In this document: one piece after another, positions 1 through 6,392 of the stretch | Numbering within the stretch: position 1 is the first letter of the stretch | Layout: each line of letters starts with the position of its first letter | The notes under the pieces: generated by a model | Database searches by the model: none | Told to the model about the DNA's origin: nothing | The model's input: the letters and a program-made list of their open reading frames with translations, nothing else | NCBI GenBank assembly: GCA_020851015.1 | Contig: JADZDN010000307.1 | Location: 1 to 8,464 of the forward strand | DNA length: 8,464 nucleotides | Source: Alphaproteobacteria bacterium | GTDB taxonomy: Bacteria; Pseudomonadota; Alphaproteobacteria; JAEULC01 | Direction: 5' to 3' | Made by a program: the position numbers and the translations under genes

Positions 1-50
1 AGCTCGCGCTGCGCGCCCTGCACACGGCCTACGGCCTGGACGCCGCCTAA
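1..50 (+). CDS. lysC: Aspartate kinase, C-terminal end only (partial)
   Basis: Only the last 15 complete codons and the TAA stop (48-50) are in the window. They read LALRALHTAYGLDAA, which matches the C-terminal tail I know from alphaproteobacterial aspartokinases (typically ...LHTAYGLD plus one or two residues). In the full protein this tail follows the ACT domains that bind the feedback inhibitors. Aspartokinase phosphorylates aspartate in the first step towards lysine, threonine, methionine and diaminopimelate. The stop lies 3 nt before the next start codon, and both genes are in the same reading frame (TAA GAC ATG). A lysC next to ptsP is common in alphaproteobacteria, which supports the call. 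The identification rests on a very short peptide plus context. Confidence 0.75.
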   Translation, partial: LALRALHTAYGLDAA

Positions 51-53
51 GAC

Positions 54-1097
54 ATGGACCGCGCCAGCGCCCGCGCACAGCTCGACCGGCTGTGGCGGCG
101 CGGCCGCGAATTCCTGGGCGTCGAGGTCGCCATCATGGGCGGCGCGATTACCTGGGTCAGCGAGCGCAACCTGGTCGCCGCCATCTCGAACGCCGGCGGC
201 TTCGGCGTGATCGCCACCGGCTCGATGAACCCCGAGCAGCTTTCGGCCGAGATCGCCGGCACCAAGGCGCTGACCCGGCGCCCGTTCGGCGTCAACCTGA
301 TCACCATGCACCCGCAACTGATGGCGCTGATCGACGCCTGCCTGGCGCAGCGCGTCGGCCACATCGTGCTGGCCGGCGGCCTGCCGCCGCGCGAGGCGAT
401 CGCCAAGGTCAAGGCCGGCGGGGCCAAGGCGATCTGCTTCACCCCCGCCCTCGCGCTGGCCAAGAAGCTGGTGCGCGGCGGCGTCGACGCGCTGGTCGTC
501 GAGGGCATGGAGGCCGGCGGGCATGTCGGCCCGGTGTCCACCAGCGTGCTGGCGCAGGAGATCCTGCCGGCGGTGACGGAAGTGCCGGTCTTCGTCGCCG
601 GCGGCATCGGCCGCGGCGAGGCGATCGTGGCCTATCTGGAGATGGGCGCCGCCGGCTGCCAGCTCGGCACGCGCTTCGTGTGCGCCGCCGAGTCGATCGC
701 CCATCCCCGCTTCAAGCAGGCCTTCATCCGCGCCAGCGCTAGGGACGCGGTGACCTCGGTCCAGCTCGACCCGCGCTTCCCGGTGATCCCGGTGCGCGCG
801 ATCGCCAACCGCGCGACCCAGCGCTTCCTCGAGATGCAGCGCAAGACCATCGACGCGGTCGACCGCGGCGAGCTGGACCAGAAGGCGGCCCAGCTCGCGA
901 TCGAGCATTTCTGGGCCGGCTCGCTGCGCCGCGCGGCGATCGAGGGCGACGTCGAGGAAGGCTCGCTGATGGCCGGCCAGTCCGTGGGCATGGTGACGCG
1001 CGAGCAGCCGGTCGGCGAGATCGTCGACGAGCTGGTGGCGCAGGCGGTCGATGCGCTGGCCCGGCGGGCCGAGGACGCCGAGCGGGTCCCCGCGTGA
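54..1097 (+). CDS. Nitronate monooxygenase family FMN enzyme (2-nitropropane dioxygenase/FabK-like)
   Basis: This 347-residue protein has the usual length and motif order of class I nitronate monooxygenases, single-domain FMN-binding TIM barrels that oxidise alkyl nitronates such as propionate-3-nitronate to carbonyl compounds. Visible features are IMGGAITWVSERNLVAAISN near residues 27-46, an AGGFGVIATG turn at 47-56, EAGGHVGP at 153-160 with the presumed catalytic His157, a flavin-phosphate region VAGGIGRGEA at 181-190 followed by GAAGCQLGTRF at 198-208, and MAGQSVGMV at 306-314. ATG 54 is the first possible start, because an in-frame stop (the lysC TAA) lies one codon upstream; no clear Shine-Dalgarno is visible. 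The gene sits 3 nt after lysC and 13 nt before ptsP, so co-transcription is likely. FabK-type enoyl-ACP reductases share this fold and the GGHxG motif, so the substrate is uncertain although the family is clear. Confidence 0.88.
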   Translation: MDRASARAQLDRLWRRGREFLGVEVAIMGGAITWVSERNLVAAISNAGGFGVIATGSMNPEQLSAEIAGTKALTRRPFGVNLITMHPQLMALIDACLAQRVGHIVLAGGLPPREAIAKVKAGGAKAICFTPALALAKKLVRGGVDALVVEGMEAGGHVGPVSTSVLAQEILPAVTEVPVFVAGGIGRGEAIVAYLEMGAAGCQLGTRFVCAAESIAHPRFKQAFIRASARDAVTSVQLDPRFPVIPVRAIANRATQRFLEMQRKTIDAVDRGELDQKAAQLAIEHFWAGSLRRAAIEGDVEEGSLMAGQSVGMVTREQPVGEIVDELVAQAVDALARRAEDAERVPA

Positions 1098-1110
1098 CGG
1101 CGGCGCGCTG

Positions 1111-3381
1111 ATGGAGAAGATGGGGGCATGGGGCGGCGTGCCGCGCCAGCTTCTGCGCCGGCTGCGCGACATCATGGCCGGCGCCGGCAGTGCGCAGGAG
1201 CGGCTGGACCGCGTCGTCAAGATCATCGCCGCCGAGATGGTGGCCGAGGTGTGCTCGGCCTATGTGCGCCGCGCGGGCGACGTGCTGGAGCTCTGCGCCA
1301 CCGAGGGCTTGCGCCCCGAGGCGGTGCACCGCACGACCCTGCGCGTCGGCGAGGGCCTGGTGGGCGACATCGCCGAGGAGGCGCGGCCGCTGGCGCTGGC
1401 CGACGCCCAGGCGCATCCCAACTTCGCCTACCGCCCCGAGACGGGCGAGGAGATCTTCCACTCGCTGATGGGCGTGCCGATCCTGCGCGAGGGCCGCGTG
1501 CTGGGCGTGCTGGTCGTGCAGAACCGCACGATGCGCCAGTACACCGAGGAAGAGATCGAGACGCTGGAGACCATCGCCATGGTCCTGGCGGAGCTGGCGG
1601 CGTCGGGCGAGCTGGTCTCGCGTGCGCTGCCCGGCGCGCCGGGCGTCGAGCCGGCCCTGCCGCTGCGCCTGCCGGGCGTGCGCATCTGCGGCGGCATCGC
1701 GATCGGCCGCGCGGTGCTGCACCAGCCGACGGTGGTGATCCGCCGCGTGGTGGCCGAGGACCCCGAGGTCGAGCTGGCCCGCCTGCGCGCCGCGGTCGCC
1801 GAGCTGCACGACGCGCTCGACCGCATGATGGCGGCCGCGGACCTGTCGGCGAGCGGCGAGCATCGCGACGTGCTCGAGGCCTATCGCATGTTCGCCGAGG
1901 ACCGCGGCTGGCTGGGGCGCATCCGCGAGGCCATCCGCTCGGGCCTGACCGCCGAGGCCGCCGTGCAGAAGGTGCAGAACGACACCCGCGTGCGGATGAA
2001 CCAGATCGAGGACGAATACCTGCGCGAGCGCCTGCAGGACCTCGAGGACCTGAACAACCGCCTGCTGCAGCATCTGGCCGGGGCCGCGGGCGCCATGCCG
2101 GCGGCCGAGCTGCCCGACGACGCGGTGCTGGTGGCGCACAACCTGGGGCCGGCCGAGCTCCTGGACTACGACCGGCGCAAGCTGCGCGCGGTGGTGCTGG
2201 AGGAAGGCTCGCCCACCGCGCATGTCTCGATCGTGGCGCGCGCGCTCGACATCCCGGTGGTCGGGCGGGTCAAGGACGTGTTCTCGCGCGTCGACCCGCT
2301 GGACCCGATGATCGTCGACGGCGACGGGTCGGTCGTCCTGCTGCGACCGGCCGAGGAAGCCAAACAGGCCTTCGCCCAGGCGATCCGCGCCCGCGCCGAG
2401 CGCGAGGCGGCCTATGCCAAGCTGCGCGGCCTGCCGGCCGAGACCAGGGACAGCGTCGCCATCTCGCTCAACATCAACGCCGGGCTGCTGCTCGACCTGG
2501 GCCATCTCGACGACGGCAACGCCGACGGCGTCGGCCTCTACCGCACCGAGATCCCGTTCATGATCCGCGCCGCCTTCCCCGACGTGCGCGCGCAGGAGGA
2601 GCTCTACCGCCAGGTGCTGCGCGGCGCCGGCGACCGGCCGGTCACCTTCCGCACGCTGGACGTGGGCGGCGACAAGCTGCTGCCCTATTTCGCCAGCGGG
2701 CACGAGGACAACCCGGCGATGGGATGGCGCGCGATTCGCATCGCGCTGGACCGCCCGTTCATGCTGCGCCAGCAGCTCCGCGCGCTGGTCCGCGCCGCAC
2801 AGGGGCGCGAACTGCGCGTGATGTTCCCGATGATCGCCGAGGTGGCGGAGTTCGAGGCGGCGCGGCGAATCATGGAGCTGGAAGTGCAGCACGCGATGCG
2901 CCGCGGCGGCGGCCCGCGCTCGGTCAAGGTCGGCGCGATGCTGGAAGTGCCGGCGCTTGCCTATCAGCTGTCGGCGCTGTTCCGCATCGCGGATTTCGTG
3001 TCGGTGGGTAGCAACGATTTGATTCAATTCCTGTTCGCCGCGGATCGCGGCAGCCCGCGCCTGGCCGAGCGCTACGACGTGCTGTCGCCGCCCGTGCTGT
3101 CGCTGCTGCGCGAGCTGGTGGCGCACGCCGAGGCCGCGGGCAAGCCTTTGGCGCTGTGCGGAGAAATGGCCGGCCGCCCGATCGAGGCGATGGCGCTGAT
3201 CGGGCTTGGCTTCCGCAATCTCTCGATGTCGCCGTCGTCGGTGGGGCCGGTGAAAGCGATGGTGCGCCGGCTGCAGATCGGCCCGCTGGCCGACTTCATG
3301 CGCGTGCTCTGCCAGCGCTCCGAGCACAGCGTGCGCGAAACGCTCCGAACCTTCGCGCGCGATCACGAAGTGCCGGTCTGA
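1111..3381 (+). CDS. ptsP: PTS-Ntr enzyme I (phosphoenolpyruvate-protein phosphotransferase PtsP)
   Basis: EI-Ntr takes phosphate from phosphoenolpyruvate and passes it to NPr and then EIIA-Ntr, a cytoplasmic regulatory relay rather than a sugar transporter. The 756 residues show an N-terminal GAF domain (about 20-165), the NPr-binding helical region (about 185-335), the swivelling phosphohistidine domain with TAHVSIVARALDIP (phospho-acceptor His371), and the PEP-binding barrel (about 450-740). The barrel contains GVGLYRTE (473-480), TLDVGGDKLLPYF (515-527), SVGSNDLIQF (631-640) and the active-site LCGEMAG (Cys683). The key residues are intact, so it should be active. In Sinorhizobium and Caulobacter the GAF domain is reported to sense glutamine; the same is plausible here. 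I chose ATG 1111 because it gives a normal N-terminus 13 nt after the upstream stop; ATG 1120 is an alternative. No terminator is visible after the TGA. Confidence 0.95.
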   Translation: MEKMGAWGGVPRQLLRRLRDIMAGAGSAQERLDRVVKIIAAEMVAEVCSAYVRRAGDVLELCATEGLRPEAVHRTTLRVGEGLVGDIAEEARPLALADAQAHPNFAYRPETGEEIFHSLMGVPILREGRVLGVLVVQNRTMRQYTEEEIETLETIAMVLAELAASGELVSRALPGAPGVEPALPLRLPGVRICGGIAIGRAVLHQPTVVIRRVVAEDPEVELARLRAAVAELHDALDRMMAAADLSASGEHRDVLEAYRMFAEDRGWLGRIREAIRSGLTAEAAVQKVQNDTRVRMNQIEDEYLRERLQDLEDLNNRLLQHLAGAAGAMPAAELPDDAVLVAHNLGPAELLDYDRRKLRAVVLEEGSPTAHVSIVARALDIPVVGRVKDVFSRVDPLDPMIVDGDGSVVLLRPAEEAKQAFAQAIRARAEREAAYAKLRGLPAETRDSVAISLNINAGLLLDLGHLDDGNADGVGLYRTEIPFMIRAAFPDVRAQEELYRQVLRGAGDRPVTFRTLDVGGDKLLPYFASGHEDNPAMGWRAIRIALDRPFMLRQQLRALVRAAQGRELRVMFPMIAEVAEFEAARRIMELEVQHAMRRGGGPRSVKVGAMLEVPALAYQLSALFRIADFVSVGSNDLIQFLFAADRGSPRLAERYDVLSPPVLSLLRELVAHAEAAGKPLALCGEMAGRPIEAMALIGLGFRNLSMSPSSVGPVKAMVRRLQIGPLADFMRVLCQRSEHSVRETLRTFARDHEVPV

Positions 3382-3394
3382 TACGCAATTCCCG

Positions 3395-3423
3395 TTGCCC
3401 GTTTTCGTCGCTTCCATTACAAA
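3395..3423 (+). promoter_or_regulatory. Candidate sigma70-type promoter upstream of rodZ
   Basis: TTGCCC (3395-3400), a 17-nt spacer and TACAAA (3418-3423) each match four of six consensus bases. They lie in the most AT-rich stretch between ptsP and rodZ. Transcription would begin near 3430, leaving a leader of about 100 nt. The 147-nt gap is long for this otherwise tight gene run, which makes a new promoter plausible. The match is modest and unproven. Confidence 0.3.
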
Positions 3424-3426
3424 GGA

Positions 3427-3531
3427 TGACGATTGTGGGGCTGGTAGCACGCGCTTGCGTGGGGCGTCTGGTTCAAGACCAGGTGGCATACCGCCATCGT
3501 CAGGTCAGAGGGCGAATGTTCGCTGACGATG
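3427..3531 (+). promoter_or_regulatory. Structured rodZ leader with mutually exclusive pairings over the start codon
   Basis: The segment ATCGTCA (3496-3502) is perfectly complementary to TGACGAT at 3427-3433 and to a second copy of TGACGAT at 3524-3530, which covers the first two bases of the rodZ start codon. The upstream pairing gives a 7-bp helix enclosing small hairpins at 3448-3461 (CACGC/GCGTG), 3468-3482 (CTGGT/ACCAG) and about 3483-3494. The downstream pairing extends to 9 bp (3495-3503 with 3523-3531), with a 19-nt loop that contains the purine-rich AGAGGG (3507-3512), the best ribosome-binding candidate. The pairings are read directly from the bases. A regulatory role is inference, and it resembles no riboswitch class that I recognise. 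Confidence 0.3.
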
Positions 3532-4716
3532 TGGTCGTTTAGAAGTCATCGCAGGGTTCGCGCGGGGCGCAAGGGCGAGGCTTCGGCGCCAACGCCATCG
3601 TTGAACATCGGCACGGTTCTCCGCCAATCGCGCGAGGCGTTGGGCGAGAATGTTCGCCAGTGCGCAACCTATCTGCGTATTCGCGAGCCGTATCTTCACG
3701 CCATCGAAGACAGCCGGTTCGAGGATCTGCCCGGCCGCGCCTATGCCGTTGGATTCGTGCGCGCCTACGCGATCCACCTGGGACTGGACGGCGAGCGGGC
3801 GGTCGCGCAGTTCAAGCGCGAATCGAGCGCGGCGGAAACCGAGCCGGAACTGGTCGTGCCCGAGCCGACGCCGGAGAGCGGCATGCCGGGCGGCACGTTG
3901 CTGGCCGCGTCGATTCTCCTGGCGGGACTGGCCTATGGCGGCTGGTATTACGTTTCGACTCAAAGCCGGCTGGTGACCGAGGCGCCGGCGATCGACCTGC
4001 CCGCCCGACCGGCGCCGGTGGCGCCGGCGCCGCAGCTCGCCGCCCGTCCCGCCGCCGCCCCTCCCGCATCGGTTCGACCGCCGCCGATGGCGTCGGGAAG
4101 TTCCGCGCCGGTCGCCGCGACGCCGCCGTCCTGGACCGCCGCGCCCTTGCCGGCGCCGGCGGCGATGCCGGCCCAGGCGCTTGCTGCCGTCAGCCCGAGC
4201 ACCGACGCATCCCCCTTGGACCCGGAGGTTTCGGCCGCCGCGGCCGAGGATGCCGACGAGGCCGAGGCGCCGCCCGCACCCGAGCCGCTGGGCCCCACCA
4301 CGGCGACGGCCGCGCTGCCGCCGCCCCGGTCCGGCGGCCCGGTCGAAGCCAATGCCCGCGACGCCGTGGCCCGCCCGCCGATCAGCAGCGCCAGCTCGGC
4401 CATCGCGGCCACCATCCCCGACGCGCAGCGGGGCATGGCGGGGCCGTCGCGGATCGTGATCCGCGCCATGGCGGATAGCTGGCTGCAGGTCGGCGACGGC
4501 CGCGGCCCCGCGCTTTTCGCCCAGGTGTTGCGCGCCGGCGACAGCTACCACGTCCCCGACCGCGCCGGCCTGCGGTTCGACACCGGCAATGCCGGCGGGC
4601 TGGAGATCACCGTGGACGGCCGCCCCGTGCCATCGGTTGGCCCTTCCGGGTCGGTTCGGCGTAATATCCCGCTCGACGCCGACAAGCTCGTCGCCGGCGC
4701 CTTCGGCCAACGCTAG
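3529..4716 (+). CDS. rodZ: RodZ-like membrane protein: helix-turn-helix, one TM segment, C-terminal DUF4115
   Basis: RodZ links the MreB cytoskeleton to the envelope and helps set rod shape. The 395-residue protein has the expected layout: a cytoplasmic HTH_25-type domain (about 26-90, with the characteristic REPYLHAIE and [18 protein letters not shown] segments), a single transmembrane segment (about 122-143, [20 protein letters not shown]), a Pro/Ala-rich periplasmic linker of about 150 residues (151-303), and a C-terminal DUF4115-like beta domain (about 305-388, starting [14 protein letters not shown]). ATG 3529 is the first ATG after an in-frame TAG at 3445; the best purine run (AGAGGG, 3507-3512) is 16 nt away, which is far. 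TTG 3601, at the start of the conserved domain, is a weaker alternative. The gene lies 22 nt before hisS, so the two are probably co-transcribed. MreB binding cannot be judged from sequence alone. Confidence 0.87.
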   Translation: MWSFRSHRRVRAGRKGEASAPTPSLNIGTVLRQSREALGENVRQCATYLRIREPYLHAIEDSRFEDLPGRAYAVGFVRAYAIHLGLDGERAVAQFKRESSAAETEPELVVPEPTPESGMPGGTLLAASILLAGLAYGGWYYVSTQSRLVTEAPAIDLPARPAPVAPAPQLAARPAAAPPASVRPPPMASGSSAPVAATPPSWTAAPLPAPAAMPAQALAAVSPSTDASPLDPEVSAAAAEDADEAEAPPAPEPLGPTTATAALPPPRSGGPVEANARDAVARPPISSASSAIAATIPDAQRGMAGPSRIVIRAMADSWLQVGDGRGPALFAQVLRAGDSYHVPDRAGLRFDTGNAGGLEITVDGRPVPSVGPSGSVRRNIPLDADKLVAGAFGQR

Positions 4717-4738
4717 CTACTCCCCGGGATTTTCGACG

Positions 4739-5983
4739 ATGTCCGGTCTCCAGCCGGTCCGCGGCACGCACGACCTTTTTCCGGCCGACATGCGCCGGCA
4801 CCGCAAGGTCATCGACACCGCCCGCGCGGTCGCCGAGCGCTATGGGTATGGCGAGATCGCGACGCCCATCTTCGAATTCACCGAGGTGTTCCAGCGCACG
4901 CTGGGCGAGACGTCCGACGTCGTCACCAAGGAAATGTACACCTTCACCGACCGGGGCGGCGAGACGATCACGCTCAGGCCGGAATATACCGCCGGGGTCG
5001 CCCGGGCCTTCATCTCGGGCGGGCTGCAGCAGCAACTGCCGCTGAAAGTGTTCTGCCACGGGCCGATGTTCCGCTACGAGCGGCCGCAGAAGGGCCGCCA
5101 GCGCCAGTTCCACCAGATCGACATCGAACTGCTGGGCGTGGCGCAGCCGCAGGCCGACATCGAGGTCATCGCGCTGGGCTGGGACATCCTGCTGGAGCTT
5201 GGCCTCGCCGACCGCTGCGTGCTGGAGCTGAACACGCTGGGCGACGGCGACAGCCGCGCCGCCTATCGCAAGGTGCTGGTCGAGTATTTCCAGGCGCATC
5301 GCGACAAGCTGTCGAAGGACAGCCTGGAGCGGCTGGAGCGCAATCCGCTGCGCATCCTCGATTCCAAGGACGAGGCCGATCGGCGCATCGTCGCCGGCGC
5401 GCCGTCGTTCCAGGATCATCTGAACGCGGCCTCGAAGGACTTCTTCGCGACGGTGACGGCGGGGCTGGCGTCGCTGAATATCCCCTACAGGCTGAACCCG
5501 CTGCTGGTGCGCGGCCTCGACTACTACTGCCATACCGCCTTCGAGTTCACGACCCAGGCGCTGGGCGCGCAGGGCACGGTGATGGGCGGCGGGCGCTATG
5601 ACGGGCTGATCGAGGTGATGGGCGGTCCGCCCACGCCGGGCATCGGCTGGGCCGCGGGCATCGAGCGCCTGGCCATGCTGATCGCCGAGCCCCCGCCCCC
5701 GCCGCGCCCGGTCGCCGTGGTGCCGATGGGCGCGGTGGCGGAAGCCCGGGCGCAGGCCATCGCCCAGGGGCTGCGCCGCGCGGGCCTGGCCGTCGAACTC
5801 GGCTATTCCGGCAATCTGAAGCGGCGCCTGCAGCGCGCCAACCGCGTCAACGCACGGGCGGCGGTGATCCTGGGCGAGGACGAGTTGAAGCGATCCGCCG
5901 CCGCCGTGCGCGACCTGGACAGCGGCGACCAGGTCGAAGTCGCGTTGGATGGGCTGGAGGCGCATCTCGCCCGCTTCCGGTAG
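4739..5983 (+). CDS. hisS: Histidine-tRNA ligase
   Basis: This class II synthetase charges tRNA-His in the cytoplasm. The 414 residues match the family's usual length. The N-terminus [13 protein letters not shown] (3-15) is typical. Motif 2 is [16 protein letters not shown] (111-126), the histidine-specific motif is LVRGLDYY (256-263) with the catalytic Arg258 (Arg259 in E. coli), GGGRYDGL follows at 283-290, and motif 3 is [11 protein letters not shown] (301-311). An anticodon-binding domain fills about 325-412. The complete catalytic set rules out the HisZ paralogue. ATG 4739 is preceded by a weak GGGA (4726-4729, 9-nt spacing); the frame stays open upstream inside rodZ, but the conserved N-terminus begins here. 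The motif 2 loop is of the ordinary bacterial type that reads the extra G-1 of tRNA-His. It lies 22 nt after rodZ and before the repeat-filled gap. Confidence 0.97.
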   Translation: MSGLQPVRGTHDLFPADMRRHRKVIDTARAVAERYGYGEIATPIFEFTEVFQRTLGETSDVVTKEMYTFTDRGGETITLRPEYTAGVARAFISGGLQQQLPLKVFCHGPMFRYERPQKGRQRQFHQIDIELLGVAQPQADIEVIALGWDILLELGLADRCVLELNTLGDGDSRAAYRKVLVEYFQAHRDKLSKDSLERLERNPLRILDSKDEADRRIVAGAPSFQDHLNAASKDFFATVTAGLASLNIPYRLNPLLVRGLDYYCHTAFEFTTQALGAQGTVMGGGRYDGLIEVMGGPPTPGIGWAAGIERLAMLIAEPPPPPRPVAVVPMGAVAEARAQAIAQGLRRAGLAVELGYSGNLKRRLQRANRVNARAAVILGEDELKRSAAAVRDLDSGDQVEVALDGLEAHLARFR

Positions 5984-6027
5984 CGAAGCGGTGCGCGGCC
6001 CTGTCGCAAACTGCCTTTTCCCGGGGC

Positions 6028-6063
6028 CCCCCTCCCCTCGCGGGAGGGGGCTAGGGGGAGGGG
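6028..6063 (+). repeat. Outer arm, left copy: C-rich/G-rich hairpin element
   Basis: The arm folds on itself with a 9-bp stem (6028-6036 with 6042-6050, CCCCCTCCC/GGGAGGGGG) and is followed by a second G-run, GGGGGAGGGG (6054-6063). Its inverted partner is at 6331-6366. It begins 44 nt after the hisS stop, so the hairpin may slow or stop transcription there, but no T-run follows it. Confidence 0.7.
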
Positions 6064-6088
6064 TACGCGCGCGCGTTCCAAGCCGCCG

Positions 6089-6119
6089 GAAACCACCAAG
6101 GCACCAAGGCACCAAGAAG
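6089..6119 (+). repeat. Middle arm, left copy, with CACCAAGG tandem repeat
   Basis: This 31-nt arm contains the 8-mer CACCAAGG twice in perfect tandem (6094-6101, 6102-6109) and a third copy lacking its last base (6110-6116). Its inverted partner at 6247-6277 differs at two positions. Similar CACCAAGG strings occur, as far as I recall, as dispersed intergenic repeats in other GC-rich bacteria; I could not check this. Confidence 0.75.
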
Positions 6120-6139
6120 AGAAGGAAGGTTTCACCACC

Positions 6140-6227
6140 ACGGCACGACGGACACCGCGTCGAAGTGCGGGCGCGGCCGAGGGCCGCGCGAGAATCGCTT
6201 CGTCTGACGTCGTGTCCGTCGTGCCGT
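6140..6227. repeat. Inner inverted repeat with central GC hairpin
   Basis: ACGGCACGACGGACAC at 6140-6155 has a perfect 16-nt inverted copy at 6212-6227. Between them GCGCGGCC (6171-6178) and GGCCGCGC (6182-6189) form an 8-bp stem with a GAG loop. This is the core of the larger palindrome. Confidence 0.75.
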
Positions 6228-6246
6228 CCTGGTTCAATCCCGCGTC

Positions 6247-6277
6247 CTTCTTGGTGTCTTGGCGCCTTGGTGGTTTC
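6247..6277 (-). repeat. Middle arm, right copy (inverted)
   Basis: The reverse complement of this 31-nt segment matches 6089-6119 at 29 positions. The two changes fall inside the tandem 8-mers (GGCGCC for GGCACC, and AAGACACC for AAGGCACC), so the array structure is partly degraded in this copy. Confidence 0.75.
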
Positions 6278-6330
6278 TTCGTGCTCCGTACGAGCCGATC
6301 GACGCAAGCGTCGGCGTGGACACGCGAAGC

Positions 6331-6366
6331 CCCCTCCCCCGGCCCCCCTCCCGCAAGGGGAGGGGG
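6331..6366 (-). repeat. Outer arm, right copy (inverted hairpin element)
   Basis: The reverse complement of this segment matches 6028-6063 at 32 of 36 positions. It also folds on itself (6344-6352 with 6358-6366, a 9-bp stem). It ends 26 nt before the hemA start codon, so in a hemA mRNA started upstream it would sit close to the ribosome-binding region. AACAACAA follows rather than a T-run, so it is not a standard terminator. Confidence 0.7.
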
Positions 6367-6392
6367 AACAACAAATGTTTGGGCGCTGAGCG

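Larger units (their letters stand above)
5984..6392. repeat. Non-coding hisS-hemA gap filled by a nested inverted repeat
   Basis: This 409-nt spacer has no gene that I can support. Between 6028 and 6366 three pairs of inverted copies lie one inside another: C/G-rich outer arms (6028-6063 and 6331-6366, 32 of 36 bases complementary), middle arms (6089-6119 and 6247-6277, 29 of 31) and inner arms (6140-6155 and 6212-6227, 16 of 16). An 8-bp hairpin sits near the centre (6171-6189). The pairs share nearly the same midpoint (about 6183 for the inner two, 6197 for the outer). It looks like a REP/BIME-like or MITE-like palindromic element. I see no transposase, clear target-site duplication or promoter. 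Open frames crossing it on either strand are by-products of the repeats and high GC. Confidence 0.8.

Noticed and set aside
1128..3011. A 627-codon frame on the + strand inside ptsP
   Set aside because: It is a second frame of ptsP with an Arg/Ala/Gly-rich product and no recognisable domain.
739..3489. A 916-codon open frame on the - strand covering ptsP
   Set aside because: It is antisense to ptsP, whose domains and active-site residues are intact. Its product is a low-complexity Arg/His/Ala/Gln-rich string typical of antisense frames in GC-rich genes.
3427..3502. A tRNA-like cloverleaf (7-bp closing stem, 76 nt, T-arm-like CTGGTTCAAGACCAG)
   Set aside because: The T-arm-like hairpin is not adjacent to the 3' closing strand, there is no normal D-arm or 7-nt anticodon loop, and no CCA end. 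It is better described as a folded leader.
3426..3542. A 38-codon ORF (starting MTIVGLVAR) between ptsP and rodZ, preceded by AAAGG
   Set aside because: The AAAGG touches the ATG, too close to act as a Shine-Dalgarno. The ORF overlaps the rodZ start and shows no recognisable product. A leader peptide cannot be excluded.
6344..6366. The right outer hairpin as a rho-independent terminator
   Set aside because: The stem is strong, but AACAACAA follows instead of a T-run, and it lies just before the hemA start. It is better explained as a repeat arm.
5984..6392. Open frames on both strands across the hisS-hemA gap
   Set aside because: They are made of inverted-repeat sequence, start or end arbitrarily within flanking genes, and encode low-complexity peptides.
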